Origin: Geodermatophilus sp. YIM 151500
GTDB taxonomy: Bacteria > Actinomycetota > Actinomycetes > Mycobacteriales > Geodermatophilaceae
Direction of reading: 5' to 3'
Assembly: GCF_025716945.1 (NCBI RefSeq)
Contig: NZ_JAOVZT010000001.1
Location: forward strand, 617,648 to 681,647
DNA length: 64,000 nt
Shown here piece after piece: positions 17,478 to 25,328 of the stretch (its first letter is position 1; every line of letters begins with the position of its first letter). The notes beneath the pieces were generated by a model. That model worked only from the letters and a program-made list of their open reading frames with translations, had not been told where the DNA came from and made no database searches. Position numbers and translations under genes: made by a program.

Positions 17478-18500
17478 TCATGCCGGCACGGCCCGCGACA
17501 CCGCCGCCGTCGCCCCGAACGACGGGATCCACGCCGAGTGCTTCCCCGCTCCCCCGGCCACCAGTACGTGCAGCTGCTCCGGACCGGTGCTCACCGTGTA
17601 CGCGTCGCCGTCGGGCACGACCCCCCAGTCCTCGAACTGCTTGCGGTTGTTCGCCGACACCTTCGCCACCGGGATCCGCGCCTGCTCCCACAGCCGCTGC
17701 TGCAGCGCCGGCACCGTCCACCCGTCGCGCGCCAGGGTCGCCGCGTGCTCCGGCCCCAGCACCAGGAAGTGCGGACCCTTCACGTACACGTTGTTCGACC
17801 CCGGCTGCGCCATCACCCCGGAGATGGTCAGCAGCAGGTCCTCGGCCGACGTCCCGCCGTGGTCGTTGACGTTGTGCGGGCCCTCCGTGGCCGCCACCGT
17901 CACCACCGACTCGCCGGGCGCGAAGCCGCGCCGCGCCGAGTACGGCTCGAACGGGCTCTCCTCCTCGTTCTCGCCGAAGCAGAACGTGTACTTCGCCGGC
18001 CCGCCCTGCGTCGAGCGGTCCATCGAGCCCGGCCGCGCGCCGCCGATGTTCGTCGTCACCAGCTGCACCGCCCGGCCGATCACCGCGTTGGCCCGCGTGC
18101 CCTGGCCGAAGCAGTTCGTGCCGCAGTTGACCCGCAGCGCGGTGCGCACCGGCCCGGACACGACCACCAGCGGCGCGCACGGGTGCGTCGTCGCCAGCAC
18201 GCCGTGCAGGTTGTACTCGGGCGCCTGCAGCGCCCGCACCGCGGCGAGCACCACCGGCACGTCGGCCGGCCGGCAGCCGGCCATCACGCAGTTGGCCGCG
18301 AAGCTCTCAGGCGTCGGCACCAGCCCGGACGGCGGCAGCGGACCGAGCTCCAGCTCGACGCCGTCCAACGCGCGCAGCGCCGCCTCCACCCGGGCCGGCG
18401 TCGGCGCGACCAGCGGCAGCCCGTCGCCCCAGCCGCGCCGCAGCGCCTCGTCCTGCCAGTCGTCCTCGGTGATGCCCGGCAGGTCCAGCACCGCGCTCAC
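17478..18500 (-). CDS. Paralogue 1 of the UGSC-operon partner protein
   Basis: The 340-residue protein starts at GTG 18500, only 13 bp after the stop of the UGSC-domain gene. Recognisable blocks are WGDGLPLVAPTPARVE, NCVMAGCRPADVPVVLAAVRAL, NCGTNCFGQGTRANAVIGRAVQLV, NIGGARPGSMDRSTQGGPAKYTFCFGENEEE and the closing LHVLVAGGAGKHSAW. It is related to 16221-17339. Several cysteines (AGC, NCGTNC, TFCF) could take part in redox chemistry. I cannot name the family with certainty. Tight linkage to the (seleno)protein gene suggests that the three products act in one reaction. Confidence 0.75.
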   Translation of the reverse strand: MSAVLDLPGITEDDWQDEALRRGWGDGLPLVAPTPARVEAALRALDGVELELGPLPPSGLVPTPESFAANCVMAGCRPADVPVVLAAVRALQAPEYNLHGVLATTHPCAPLVVVSGPVRTALRVNCGTNCFGQGTRANAVIGRAVQLVTTNIGGARPGSMDRSTQGGPAKYTFCFGENEEESPFEPYSARRGFAPGESVVTVAATEGPHNVNDHGGTSAEDLLLTISGVMAQPGSNNVYVKGPHFLVLGPEHAATLARDGWTVPALQQRLWEQARIPVAKVSANNRKQFEDWGVVPDGDAYTVSTGPEQLHVLVAGGAGKHSAWIPSFGATAAVSRAVPA

Positions 18501-18513
18501 GATCGCACCCCCG

Positions 18514-19995
18514 TCACGACGACCCCCGCGCCTCGTCGGCCACCGCCAGCAGCTCCCCCGTCGCGGCCTCGACCCGCGACGCGAGCTCGGCCTCGTTCAG
18601 CCCGCCCACCGGGTGCGGCACGACGACGAACCGCGGCGACACCCGCTGCGCCTGCGCCTGCGCGCGCACCAGCGGCAGGAAGCTCTCGGTCACCACCAGC
18701 GGCGCCACCACGCCGCGCTTCTCCAGCTGCACCGAGTCGTGGAGACTCCACGACGAGCACGAGCCCTAATCACCGACCGCGACCAGCACCATCTTGAACC
18801 GCTCGGACAGCCAGTCGATGGTGTCCTTGTCGGCGGCCACCGACGCGTTCGGCTTGCTCGCGAACCCCAGCTCGGGCAGCGCCCAGTGCTCCTGCAACCG
18901 CGCACCCAGGCCCTGCAGCAGCTCGGTCGCGTTCGGCTTGGAGTTGCTGAACAACGCCACCTGCGACCAGTCCGCGGTGCCCCCGCTCGCCATCGCCGCC
19001 GCCTCGTCGGCCGGCGGCACCCCGTGGGTCGGGTCGACCACGCGCAGCCCGCCGGCCGGCGGCGCAGCAGCCGGCGTGGGTCCGGCGCCCGACCGCAGCG
19101 CCGCCACGGCCGCCCGCCCCGCGGCCGCGCCGTCGGCCTCCGCCGCCGGCAGCTCCTCGACCGCACCGGCGCGCGCGTCGCCGGCCACGAACAGGTTCCG
19201 GACGGCGGTCCGGCCGCCCTGCTCGGCGACCAGCCGGCCCGCCCCGTCGACCGGCAGCCCCTCGACCAACGCCTCCGGTCCGCGTCGCCCGACGTAGGGG
19301 AACACCCCGCGCACCGTCAGCTCCCGCTCGCCGTCGACGGTCCGGACGACGACGCCCGACAGCACGCCCTCGCCGCGCAACCCCACGACCGACGCGCCGG
19401 CGAGCACCTCGACGTTCTCCACGGCCGCCAGCCGCGCCGCCCGGGACGCCGACCACCGCGGCTCCCCCGGCACCAGCACCGTCACCGCCGACGCCAGGCC
19501 GGCCAGCTCGAGCGCCTCCTCGGCGGTCCACTCGTCGTCGCCGACCACGGCCACCGGCGCGCCGCGGAACAGCGGCCCGTCGCACCCGGCGCACGTCGAC
19601 ACCCCGCGCCCGGCCAGCTCCGCCTCGCCGGGCAGCCCCAGCCGCCCGGGCCCGAGGCCGGTGGCCACGACGACGGCGTCGGCGGTGATCTCGCCGTCGG
19701 CGGTGTCCAGCCGCAGCGGCCCCTCGCCGTGCACCCGCGTCACCTGCGCGTACCGGACCGCCACCCCGGCGGCCTCCGCCCGCTCGACCAGCCGGGCCAT
19801 CAGGTCCGGGCCGGAGCCGGTGAAGCCCGGCACGCCGTGCACCGCGGTCAGGTTGACCAGCTGCCCGCCCGGCGCCAGCTGGTCGAACACGGCGACGTCC
19901 AGCCCCGCGCCCGCGGCCTCGGTCGCCGCGGCGAGCCCGGCGGTGCCGGCCCCCACGACGGCGACGTCCCAGTGCGCGTCCCGCCCGGCGCTCAC
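18514..19995 (-). CDS. Flavoprotein-UGSC fusion, putative UAG-encoded selenoprotein
   Basis: The frame is GTG 19995 to TGA 18514-18516, with one internal TAG at 18766-18768. Residues 1-300 form a thioredoxin-reductase-like FAD/NAD(P)H domain: GAGTAGLAAA (15-24), VVVATGLGP, redox motif CAGC at 135-138, and the FAD-binding NLFVAGDARAGAVEELPAAEADG region. Residues about 317-493 match UGSC (seleno)proteins: LFSNSKPNATELL, then VAVGD, the TAG codon as residue 410, GSCSSWSLHDSVQLEKRG, and FVVVPHPVGG. The family carries Sec or Cys immediately before GSC. I infer selenocysteine at UAG; total length would be 493 residues. The start overlaps the upstream stop (GTGA), and the downstream partner gene follows after 13 bp. 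The alternative is a nonsense mutation ending the protein at residue 409. Confidence 0.8.
18728..18768 (-). promoter_or_regulatory. UAG recoding site with SECIS-like hairpin
   Basis: Read on the minus strand, the TAG codon (18768-18766) is followed 19 nt later by a three-base loop GTC closed by a perfect 7-bp stem, TCGTGGA/TCCACGA (18753-18737). One more G-C pair lies below the stem, then an internal loop, then TGC/GCA pairing (18759-18757 with 18730-18728). Bacterial SECIS elements lie within the coding region just after the Sec codon, with a small apical loop that has G near its 5' side, about 16-37 nt from the codon. This hairpin meets those rules. It overlaps the conserved SWSLHDS codons, so part of the structure could be coincidence of coding constraint. 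Confidence 0.65.
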
Positions 19996-21071
19996 GCCGT
20001 CACCAACCCGGTCGAGATCCGCGGCCACAGCTCGTCGGCGCCGGCCTCGGCCAGCCGCCGGCCCAGCTCGCGGTTCCACCAGCGCTCGGAGCCGAACTCG
20101 TCGCGCCACGACCACAGCCGCCGCGACAGCTGGCCCAGCTCGTACTCCTTGGTCATCCCGATCGCGCCGTGCGCCTGGTGCGAGTGCCGGGCCGCCGTCG
20201 TCGCCGCCTCCGACGCCACCGCCTTCGCCGAGGCGACGTCGGCGAACGACGGGTCGGGCCGCGCGTTGCCGGCCGCCACCTGGACGGCGAGCTGCGCCAG
20301 CTGCGCCTCCTCGGCGATGGTCACCAGGTGCGCCTGCACCGCCTGGAAGCGGGCCACCGGCCGGCCGAACTGGTGCCGCTCGCCGGTGTAGCGGACCGTC
20401 AGGTCGCTGACCCGGGCCAGCGCGCCGGAGATCAGCGCCGCCCGGGCCAGGGCGCCGCGCAGCCGCAAGGCGTCGGCGTGCACCCCAGGCGGCGCCTCGG
20501 CCACGGCGTCGTCGGGCAGCGCCCCGCCGTCCCAGGTCAGGGTGTCGCGCGGCTCGTCCGCGAGGTTGCGCCCCGGCGTCACCGACGCCGACGACGTCGG
20601 CGCCGACACCACGTACGTGCTCCCGCCGGACGGCGCCAGCAGCACCACCCGCTCGGCCCGACCGCCCCACGGCACCCGGTGCACCCGCGCCGACAACGAC
20701 CACGAGCCGGGCCCGCCGGTGAGCGACACCGTGTCGTCGGGCCGGCCCACCGCCACCGACAGCGGCCCCTCCGGCAGCTCCAGCCCGGCCGCGCCGAGCG
20801 CCCAGCCGCCGAGCAGCCCGGCCTCGGCCAGCGGCACCGGCGCGGCGAACCGGCCGGCGACCGCGAGCAGCGCGCAGGCGTCGGCGACGTCGCCCCCCGA
20901 CCCGCCGGCCTCCTCGGGCACTGACACGTACGGGAAGCCGGACTCGGCCAGCGCGTCCCACAGCCGCGCCGACCAGCCGGAGCCCTCCGCGGCGACGACG
21001 TCCTCGGGCGTGCACAGATCGCCGAACAGGCCGGTCGCGACCTCGACCAGCATCGAGCGGTCGTCACTCAT
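19992..21071 (-). CDS. Acyl-CoA dehydrogenase (small subunit type)
   Basis: The 359-residue protein from ATG 21071 belongs to the acyl-CoA dehydrogenase superfamily. The N-terminal part is short and divergent, the C-terminal helical domain is typical: QFGRPVARFQAVQAHL, HQAHGAIGMTKEYELGQLSRRLWSWRDE. It lacks the clear SEPxxGSD flavin-binding strand of its upstream neighbour, which is common in the partner subunits of actinobacterial heteromeric FadE pairs. It overlaps the neighbouring genes on both sides by 4 bp (ATGA upstream, GTGA downstream), so its product is probably made in fixed ratio with the 21068-22219 protein and the UGSC flavoprotein. Confidence 0.85.
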   Translation of the reverse strand: MSDDRSMLVEVATGLFGDLCTPEDVVAAEGSGWSARLWDALAESGFPYVSVPEEAGGSGGDVADACALLAVAGRFAAPVPLAEAGLLGGWALGAAGLELPEGPLSVAVGRPDDTVSLTGGPGSWSLSARVHRVPWGGRAERVVLLAPSGGSTYVVSAPTSSASVTPGRNLADEPRDTLTWDGGALPDDAVAEAPPGVHADALRLRGALARAALISGALARVSDLTVRYTGERHQFGRPVARFQAVQAHLVTIAEEAQLAQLAVQVAAGNARPDPSFADVASAKAVASEAATTAARHSHQAHGAIGMTKEYELGQLSRRLWSWRDEFGSERWWNRELGRRLAEAGADELWPRISTGLVTA

Positions 21072-22219
21072 CGACCCAGTCCCTTCGCCGCGACCCCGCG
21101 CAGGATCTCGTTGGTGCCGCCCCGCAGCGTGTACGACGGCGCGGTCAGCACCGCCTCGGCGAGCAGCGCCTCGAACAGCGAGGCCGACCCGGCGTCCAGC
21201 TCGGTCTCGACAGCGGCCCGCAGCGCCTCGACCACCTCCTGCTCGAAGCGGGTGCCGATCTCCTTGACCAGCGCCGCCTCCACCGCGGGCGCCTCCCCGG
21301 CGTCCAGCGCGCGGGCCACCGACAGCGACATCTGCCGGATGGCCCGGTAGCGCGAGGCCAGCCGGCCGAGCACGACGGCCTCGTCGTCCGTGGCGTGCTT
21401 GCCGGCGTCGCGCCCCGGACCCTCGCGCAGCCACTCGCGCAGCAGGGGGAACGTCGACAGCCAGCGGTCGGGACCGCTGCGCTCGTAGGCCAGCTCGCTG
21501 GTCACCTGCTGCCAGCCGCTGCCCAGCTCGCCGAGGACCATCTCGTCGGGGACGAACACGTCCTCCAGCGCCACCTCGTTGAAGTGGTGCGACCCGTCGA
21601 GGTACGGGATCGGCGAGACGCGCACCCCGTCGGCGTGCAGGTCGACGATCAGCTGCGACAGGCCGGCGTGCTTGCTGCCCTCCTCCGGCGGGGACGTGCG
21701 GCAGAGCACGGCGAACCAGTGGTTCCGGTGCGCCTCGCTGGTCCACACCTTGGTGCCGGTGACCCGCCAGCCGCCCTCGACCCTCGTCGCCCGGGTGCGC
21801 ACCGAGGCCAGGTCGGAGCCCGAGTCGGGCTCGCTCATCCCGAGGCTGAAGTAGATCTCGCCGGCCGCGATGCCGGGCAGGAAGCGGCGGCGCTGCTCCT
21901 CGGTCCCGAACTGCAGCAGCGTCGGCCCGGTCTGCCGGTCGGCGACGAAGTGCGCGCCGATCGGCGCGCCGGCGGCCAGCAGCTCCTCGGCGACGACGAA
22001 CCGGTCGACCGCGCTGCGGCCGTGCCCGCCGTACTCGGGCGGGATCGCCATGCCCACCCAGCCGCGGGCGGCCAGCTTCCTGGAGAACTCCGGGGCGTGC
22101 CGGCCGGCGAAGCCCAGCGCCGGCCGCGAACCGGCCGGCAGCTCGGCGGCGAGGAACTCGCGCACCTCGGCGCGCAGCGCCTCCTCGGCGGCGGTCAGCG
22201 ACGTGACGGCGAAGTGCAT
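21068..22219 (-). CDS. Acyl-CoA dehydrogenase (large subunit type)
   Basis: A 383-residue acyl-CoA dehydrogenase introducing an alpha-beta double bond in an acyl-CoA with FAD. Key blocks are GWVGMAIPPEYGGHGRS, FSLGMSEPDSGSDLASVRTRA (flavin/substrate loop), VTGTKVWTSEAHRNHW, the helical-domain ELAYERSGPDRWLST, and the closing LRGGTNEILRGVAAKGLGR. It is followed with a 4-bp overlap by a second, divergent dehydrogenase, so a heteromeric enzyme like the mycobacterial FadE pairs is likely. The equivalent pair at 47694-49986 has the same order. Confidence 0.9.
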   Translation of the reverse strand: MHFAVTSLTAAEEALRAEVREFLAAELPAGSRPALGFAGRHAPEFSRKLAARGWVGMAIPPEYGGHGRSAVDRFVVAEELLAAGAPIGAHFVADRQTGPTLLQFGTEEQRRRFLPGIAAGEIYFSLGMSEPDSGSDLASVRTRATRVEGGWRVTGTKVWTSEAHRNHWFAVLCRTSPPEEGSKHAGLSQLIVDLHADGVRVSPIPYLDGSHHFNEVALEDVFVPDEMVLGELGSGWQQVTSELAYERSGPDRWLSTFPLLREWLREGPGRDAGKHATDDEAVVLGRLASRYRAIRQMSLSVARALDAGEAPAVEAALVKEIGTRFEQEVVEALRAAVETELDAGSASLFEALLAEAVLTAPSYTLRGGTNEILRGVAAKGLGR

Positions 22220-22249
22220 GCGGGGCGCTCCCTGGGTCGACCGGGCCGG

Positions 22250-22987
22250 TCAGGCCGTCTCGCGGCGGCGCTGCGACCACATCTGCGTGGCCCGCTCGAA
22301 GTGCAGGGCCGCCTCCCAGCCGATCCCCGGCGGGCCGGCCTCGGTGCGGAACGACCGCGCCGCCTCCCGGGCCAGCTCGGGGTCCTTCGCCGCGCGGCCG
22401 GCCAGCTCCATCGCGAGGTCCTCGACCTCCTCGTCGGGCACCGCGCGCCAGGCCAGCCCGATCTCGGCGGCCCGCGTGCCGCTGATCTCCTCGCTGAACA
22501 GGCCCATCGCCGCGGTCGCCTCGCGGCCGGCGGTGCGGCTGGAGATGGTGAAGTAGCCGCCGCCGGGGTGCAGCCCGATGCGCAGGAAGCCGGCGAGGAG
22601 CCGGGCGGTCTCGCTGACGATGCGCAGGTCGGTGGCGAGCGCCAGGTTGATCCCGGCGCCCACCGCGGCGCCGCGGACGGCGGCGATGGTCGGCACCGCC
22701 AGCGTGCCCACCCGGCGGAAGGCGGAGTAGACCGCGCCGAGCTCCTTATAGGTCGTGTCCTCGGCCTGGTCGGCGCCCGGCGTCCAGCGCCGCCGGTCGG
22801 CACCGGAGCAGAACGTGCCGCCGGCGCCGCGGACCACCGCCGCGCCGATCGCCGGGTCGGCGTCGACCTCCTCGCACAGCGCGGAGAGCTGCATGCCCAT
22901 CTCCGGCGTCAGGCCGTTCTTGACGTCGTGGTTGTCGACGGTGAGCACGGCGATGCCGCCCTGCTTGTCCAGGTGGACCTGTCCCAC
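22250..22987 (-). CDS. Enoyl-CoA hydratase/isomerase family protein
   Basis: The 245-residue crotonase-fold protein starts at GTG 22987 with an AGAGGGA Shine-Dalgarno. The CoA-binding and oxyanion-hole blocks are present: GAGGTFCSGADRRRW and AAVRGAAVGAGINLALATDLRIV. The position of the second catalytic glutamate lies in the segment FLRIGLHPGGGYFT, where the usual acidic residue is not obvious, so hydratase activity is not certain and isomerase or hydrolase chemistry is possible. Position in the operon between the acyl-CoA synthetase and the dehydrogenases supports a role in beta-oxidation of a specific acid. Confidence 0.87.
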   Translation of the reverse strand: MGQVHLDKQGGIAVLTVDNHDVKNGLTPEMGMQLSALCEEVDADPAIGAAVVRGAGGTFCSGADRRRWTPGADQAEDTTYKELGAVYSAFRRVGTLAVPTIAAVRGAAVGAGINLALATDLRIVSETARLLAGFLRIGLHPGGGYFTISSRTAGREATAAMGLFSEEISGTRAAEIGLAWRAVPDEEVEDLAMELAGRAAKDPELAREAARSFRTEAGPPGIGWEAALHFERATQMWSQRRRETA

Positions 22988-23050
22988 GTCTGTCCCTCTC
23001 GGTCGGTCACGCCGGTGCGACCTGCTCGCCCGGCGGTGCTGCCGGTGGCG

Positions 23051-25198
23051 CTACTCCCCGAGCGGCGCCTTCGGTCCGGTGGTGGTGCGCACGAGCACGT
23101 CGACGGCGGCGGCACCGCGCCCCCGCCCGGCGACGATGAGCGGGTTGACCTCGAGCTCGGCGAGCCGGTCGCCGCCGGCGACCACGGCCCGGGAGAGCCG
23201 GACGACGGCGTCGACGGCGGCAGGCACGTCGGCGGGCTCGGCGCCGCGGAACCCGGCGAGCAGCGGCCAGGCCTTGAGGCCGCGCAGCATCTCCCACGCC
23301 TTCTCCGGCGGAACCGGGGCGAGGGCGGAGGCGATGTCGCGGTACAGCTCGGTGGTCACCCCGCCCAGGCCGACGGTGATGACCGGCGGGAATCCGTCGC
23401 GTCCGGCGGTCGCGCCGAGGATCAGCTCGGTGCCCGGGGGGATCAGCTCCTGCACCAGGACTCCGGCGACGTCGGGCACCCGGTGCCGCCGCGCGGCGGC
23501 CGTCAGCTCGGCGAAGACCTGCGCGGCCTCCTCCGTCCGGACGCCGACTCGGACCCCGCCCACGTCGCTCTTGTGCGCCAGGTCGCCGGCCTCGAGCTTG
23601 AGCACGCCCGGCCCGTCCAGGGAGGCGACCGCCTTCTCCGCCTCCTCGGCCGTGGTGACCAGCGTGGACGACGGCTGCGCGATGCCGATCGCGCGGAGCA
23701 GCGCCGGGCCGTCGACCGGCGACGTCGCGACCAGCCGCCGCACCTCGTCGGCCGGCACGTCCGGCGCGGCCGGCAGCACCGGCGGCGTGCCGCGGTGCGG
23801 CGGCGGGGCCATCCGGGCGGCGCAGCGCGCGATGTCGCCGACCGAGCCGAAGACCGGGATGCCCGCCTCCTTGAACGCCGCGCGCCCCTCGACGGTGAGC
23901 TCCTGCCCGGCGATCCACCCGACCAGCAGCGGCACCGGCAGCGAGCGGGCGGTGGTGACCAGGTCCTCGGCCAGCCGGGCGCCGGCCTCACCGACGACCA
24001 TGGTCACGAACACGGCGACCGCGTCGACCGAGGGGTCGTCGGCGACGATGCGGCACACGTCGCCGAAGGCGTGCGCGCCGCGGTTGAACAGCTGCGCGGT
24101 GACGTCGACCGGGTTGGCCAGCGCACCGAACGGCGGGATGAGCGGGCGCAGTCGGTCCTGCGTCGCGGCCGAGAGCTCCGGCATCTCCAGGCCGAGCTCC
24201 TCGGTGAGGTCGGCGGCCAGGCTGCCCGCCCCGCCGGAGGTCGTGACGACGGCGATCCGCCGGCCCTCCGGCCGCCTCCCCTGCGCGAGGACGGCGGCCA
24301 CCGACAGCAGCTCGTCGATGTCGTCGACCAGGACGACGCCGTGCTCCTGGCTGGTGAGCACGAAGGCCACGTCGTCGCCGAGCATCGACCCGGTGTGGCT
24401 GGCCACGGCCCGCCGCCCGGCCGACGACCGGCCCGACCGCAGGACGACCAGGTGCTTGCCGACGGCCCGCGCCTGCCGGGCCAGCGCGGCGTAGCCGGCG
24501 CCGTCGCCGGTGGCCTCGACGTACAGCATGAGCACCCGGACGGCCGGGTCCTCCAGGAGCTCGCGGCCGACCTCGACCAGGTCCAGGTCGGCCTGGTTGC
24601 CGGTGCTCGCCCAGGCGGCCAGCCCCAGGCCCATGTCGGTGGCCAGGTCGAGCACCGAGCCGCCGACGGCGCCGCTCTGCCCGACGTAGGCGACGCCGGA
24701 GTCGTGCGCGAGCGGGCGGTCGGCGGCGGCGGTGAAGGTCGCGACGACGCCGGTCGGCGCGTAGAGGAAGCCCTGGCAGTTGGGGCCGAGCACCCGGACG
24801 CCGGTCTCCTCCGCGACCGCGGCCAGCCGCTGCTGCAGCGCGACGCCCTCCGCGCCGACCTCGGCGAAGCCGGACGCGTAGACCACGGCGGTGCTGGCGC
24901 CGATCGCGGCGGTCTGCCGGATGGCGTCCTCGACCCGCTCGGCGGCGACCAGCACCAGCACCAGGTCGACCGGCCCCGGGACGTCGGCCAGCGTCGGGTA
25001 GCACCGCTGCCCGACCAGTTCGTCGTAGTTCGGGTTGACCGGGTAGATGCCGCCCGCGTAGCCGTGGTCGACCAGGTAGCGCAGCGGCCGGGACATCAGG
25101 TTCTCGCTGCGGCCGGAGATGCCCAGCAGCGCGATGCCGCGCGGGCGGAGCAGCGCCTGCAGGCCCCGGGGATGGGCGGCGGGCGGCTGCTCGGGCAT
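23051..25198 (-). CDS. Acetate/acyl-CoA ligase (ADP-forming) family protein
   Basis: The 715-residue protein fuses the alpha and beta parts of NDP-forming acyl-CoA synthetases. An N-terminal CoA-binding Rossmann domain (RGIALLGISGRSENLMSRPL, GGIYPVNPNYDELVGQRCYPT) comes first. Succinyl-CoA-synthetase-like domains follow, with SGAVGGSVLDLATD and the phospho-histidine loop RAVASHTGSMLGDD. A C-terminal ATP-grasp domain ends the protein (GVLKLEAGDLAHKSDVGGVRVGV, ITVGLGGVTTELYRDIA, LAELEVNPLIV). It should activate a carboxylic acid to its CoA thioester with ATP. I chose ATG 25198 because the family starts there; longer in-frame DNA crosses the promoter and operator. First gene of the operon; ends with TAG. 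Confidence 0.88.
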   Translation of the reverse strand: MPEQPPAAHPRGLQALLRPRGIALLGISGRSENLMSRPLRYLVDHGYAGGIYPVNPNYDELVGQRCYPTLADVPGPVDLVLVLVAAERVEDAIRQTAAIGASTAVVYASGFAEVGAEGVALQQRLAAVAEETGVRVLGPNCQGFLYAPTGVVATFTAAADRPLAHDSGVAYVGQSGAVGGSVLDLATDMGLGLAAWASTGNQADLDLVEVGRELLEDPAVRVLMLYVEATGDGAGYAALARQARAVGKHLVVLRSGRSSAGRRAVASHTGSMLGDDVAFVLTSQEHGVVLVDDIDELLSVAAVLAQGRRPEGRRIAVVTTSGGAGSLAADLTEELGLEMPELSAATQDRLRPLIPPFGALANPVDVTAQLFNRGAHAFGDVCRIVADDPSVDAVAVFVTMVVGEAGARLAEDLVTTARSLPVPLLVGWIAGQELTVEGRAAFKEAGIPVFGSVGDIARCAARMAPPPHRGTPPVLPAAPDVPADEVRRLVATSPVDGPALLRAIGIAQPSSTLVTTAEEAEKAVASLDGPGVLKLEAGDLAHKSDVGGVRVGVRTEEAAQVFAELTAAARRHRVPDVAGVLVQELIPPGTELILGATAGRDGFPPVITVGLGGVTTELYRDIASALAPVPPEKAWEMLRGLKAWPLLAGFRGAEPADVPAAVDAVVRLSRAVVAGGDRLAELEVNPLIVAGRGRGAAAVDVLVRTTTGPKAPLGE

Positions 25199-25261
25199 GG
25201 GGAGGCGCACCTTCCACGGAGGGACCACGAGGGGATGACGGGGGGCTCGCCCGCCAGCTAA

Positions 25262-25285
25262 GTTGACGTCGACGTCAATGTCAAC
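25262..25285. promoter_or_regulatory. Palindromic operator between synthetase operon and TetR gene
   Basis: TTGACGTCGACGTCAA at 25263-25278 is a perfect 16-bp palindrome. It is nested in a wider GTTGAC...GTCAAC arrangement (25262-25285). It lies 65 bp upstream of the acyl-CoA synthetase start and 51 bp upstream of the TetR start, as expected for autoregulated divergent control. The TTGACG element could also be a -35 box. Confidence 0.7.
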
Positions 25286-25328
25286 GGCGACCGGACGGTG
25301 CCGCTCTCGCGACCCCAGGGGGACGACC

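Noticed and set aside
18514-18732. Separate small gene starting at GTG 18732 and ending at 18514
   Set aside because: It would begin with VQLEKRG, inside the conserved UGSC domain and after the GSC motif, leaving half a domain. The continuous reading through TAG matches the family on both sides, so it is treated as the C-terminal part of 18514-19995.
18766-18768. Pyrrolysine insertion at the UAG codon
   Set aside because: Pyrrolysine is not expected at the position where homologues have Sec or Cys, and no pylS/pylT-like sequence is visible. Selenocysteine fits the family and the hairpin much better.
18514-19995. Simple pseudogene with a nonsense mutation
   Set aside because: It cannot be excluded without the rest of the genome. 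However, the single stop falls exactly on the Sec/Cys residue, the sequence after it is fully conserved with no other damage, and the downstream operon is intact.
16147-20391. Plus-strand open frame of 1414 codons over the UGSC operon
   Set aside because: Composition is Arg/Pro/Ser/Ala-rich without any domain, and it is antisense to several genes with recognisable products.
21395-25261. Plus-strand open frame of 1288 codons
   Set aside because: It is antisense to the dehydrogenase, hydratase and synthetase genes; no motifs, and the length is explained by GC-rich codon bias.
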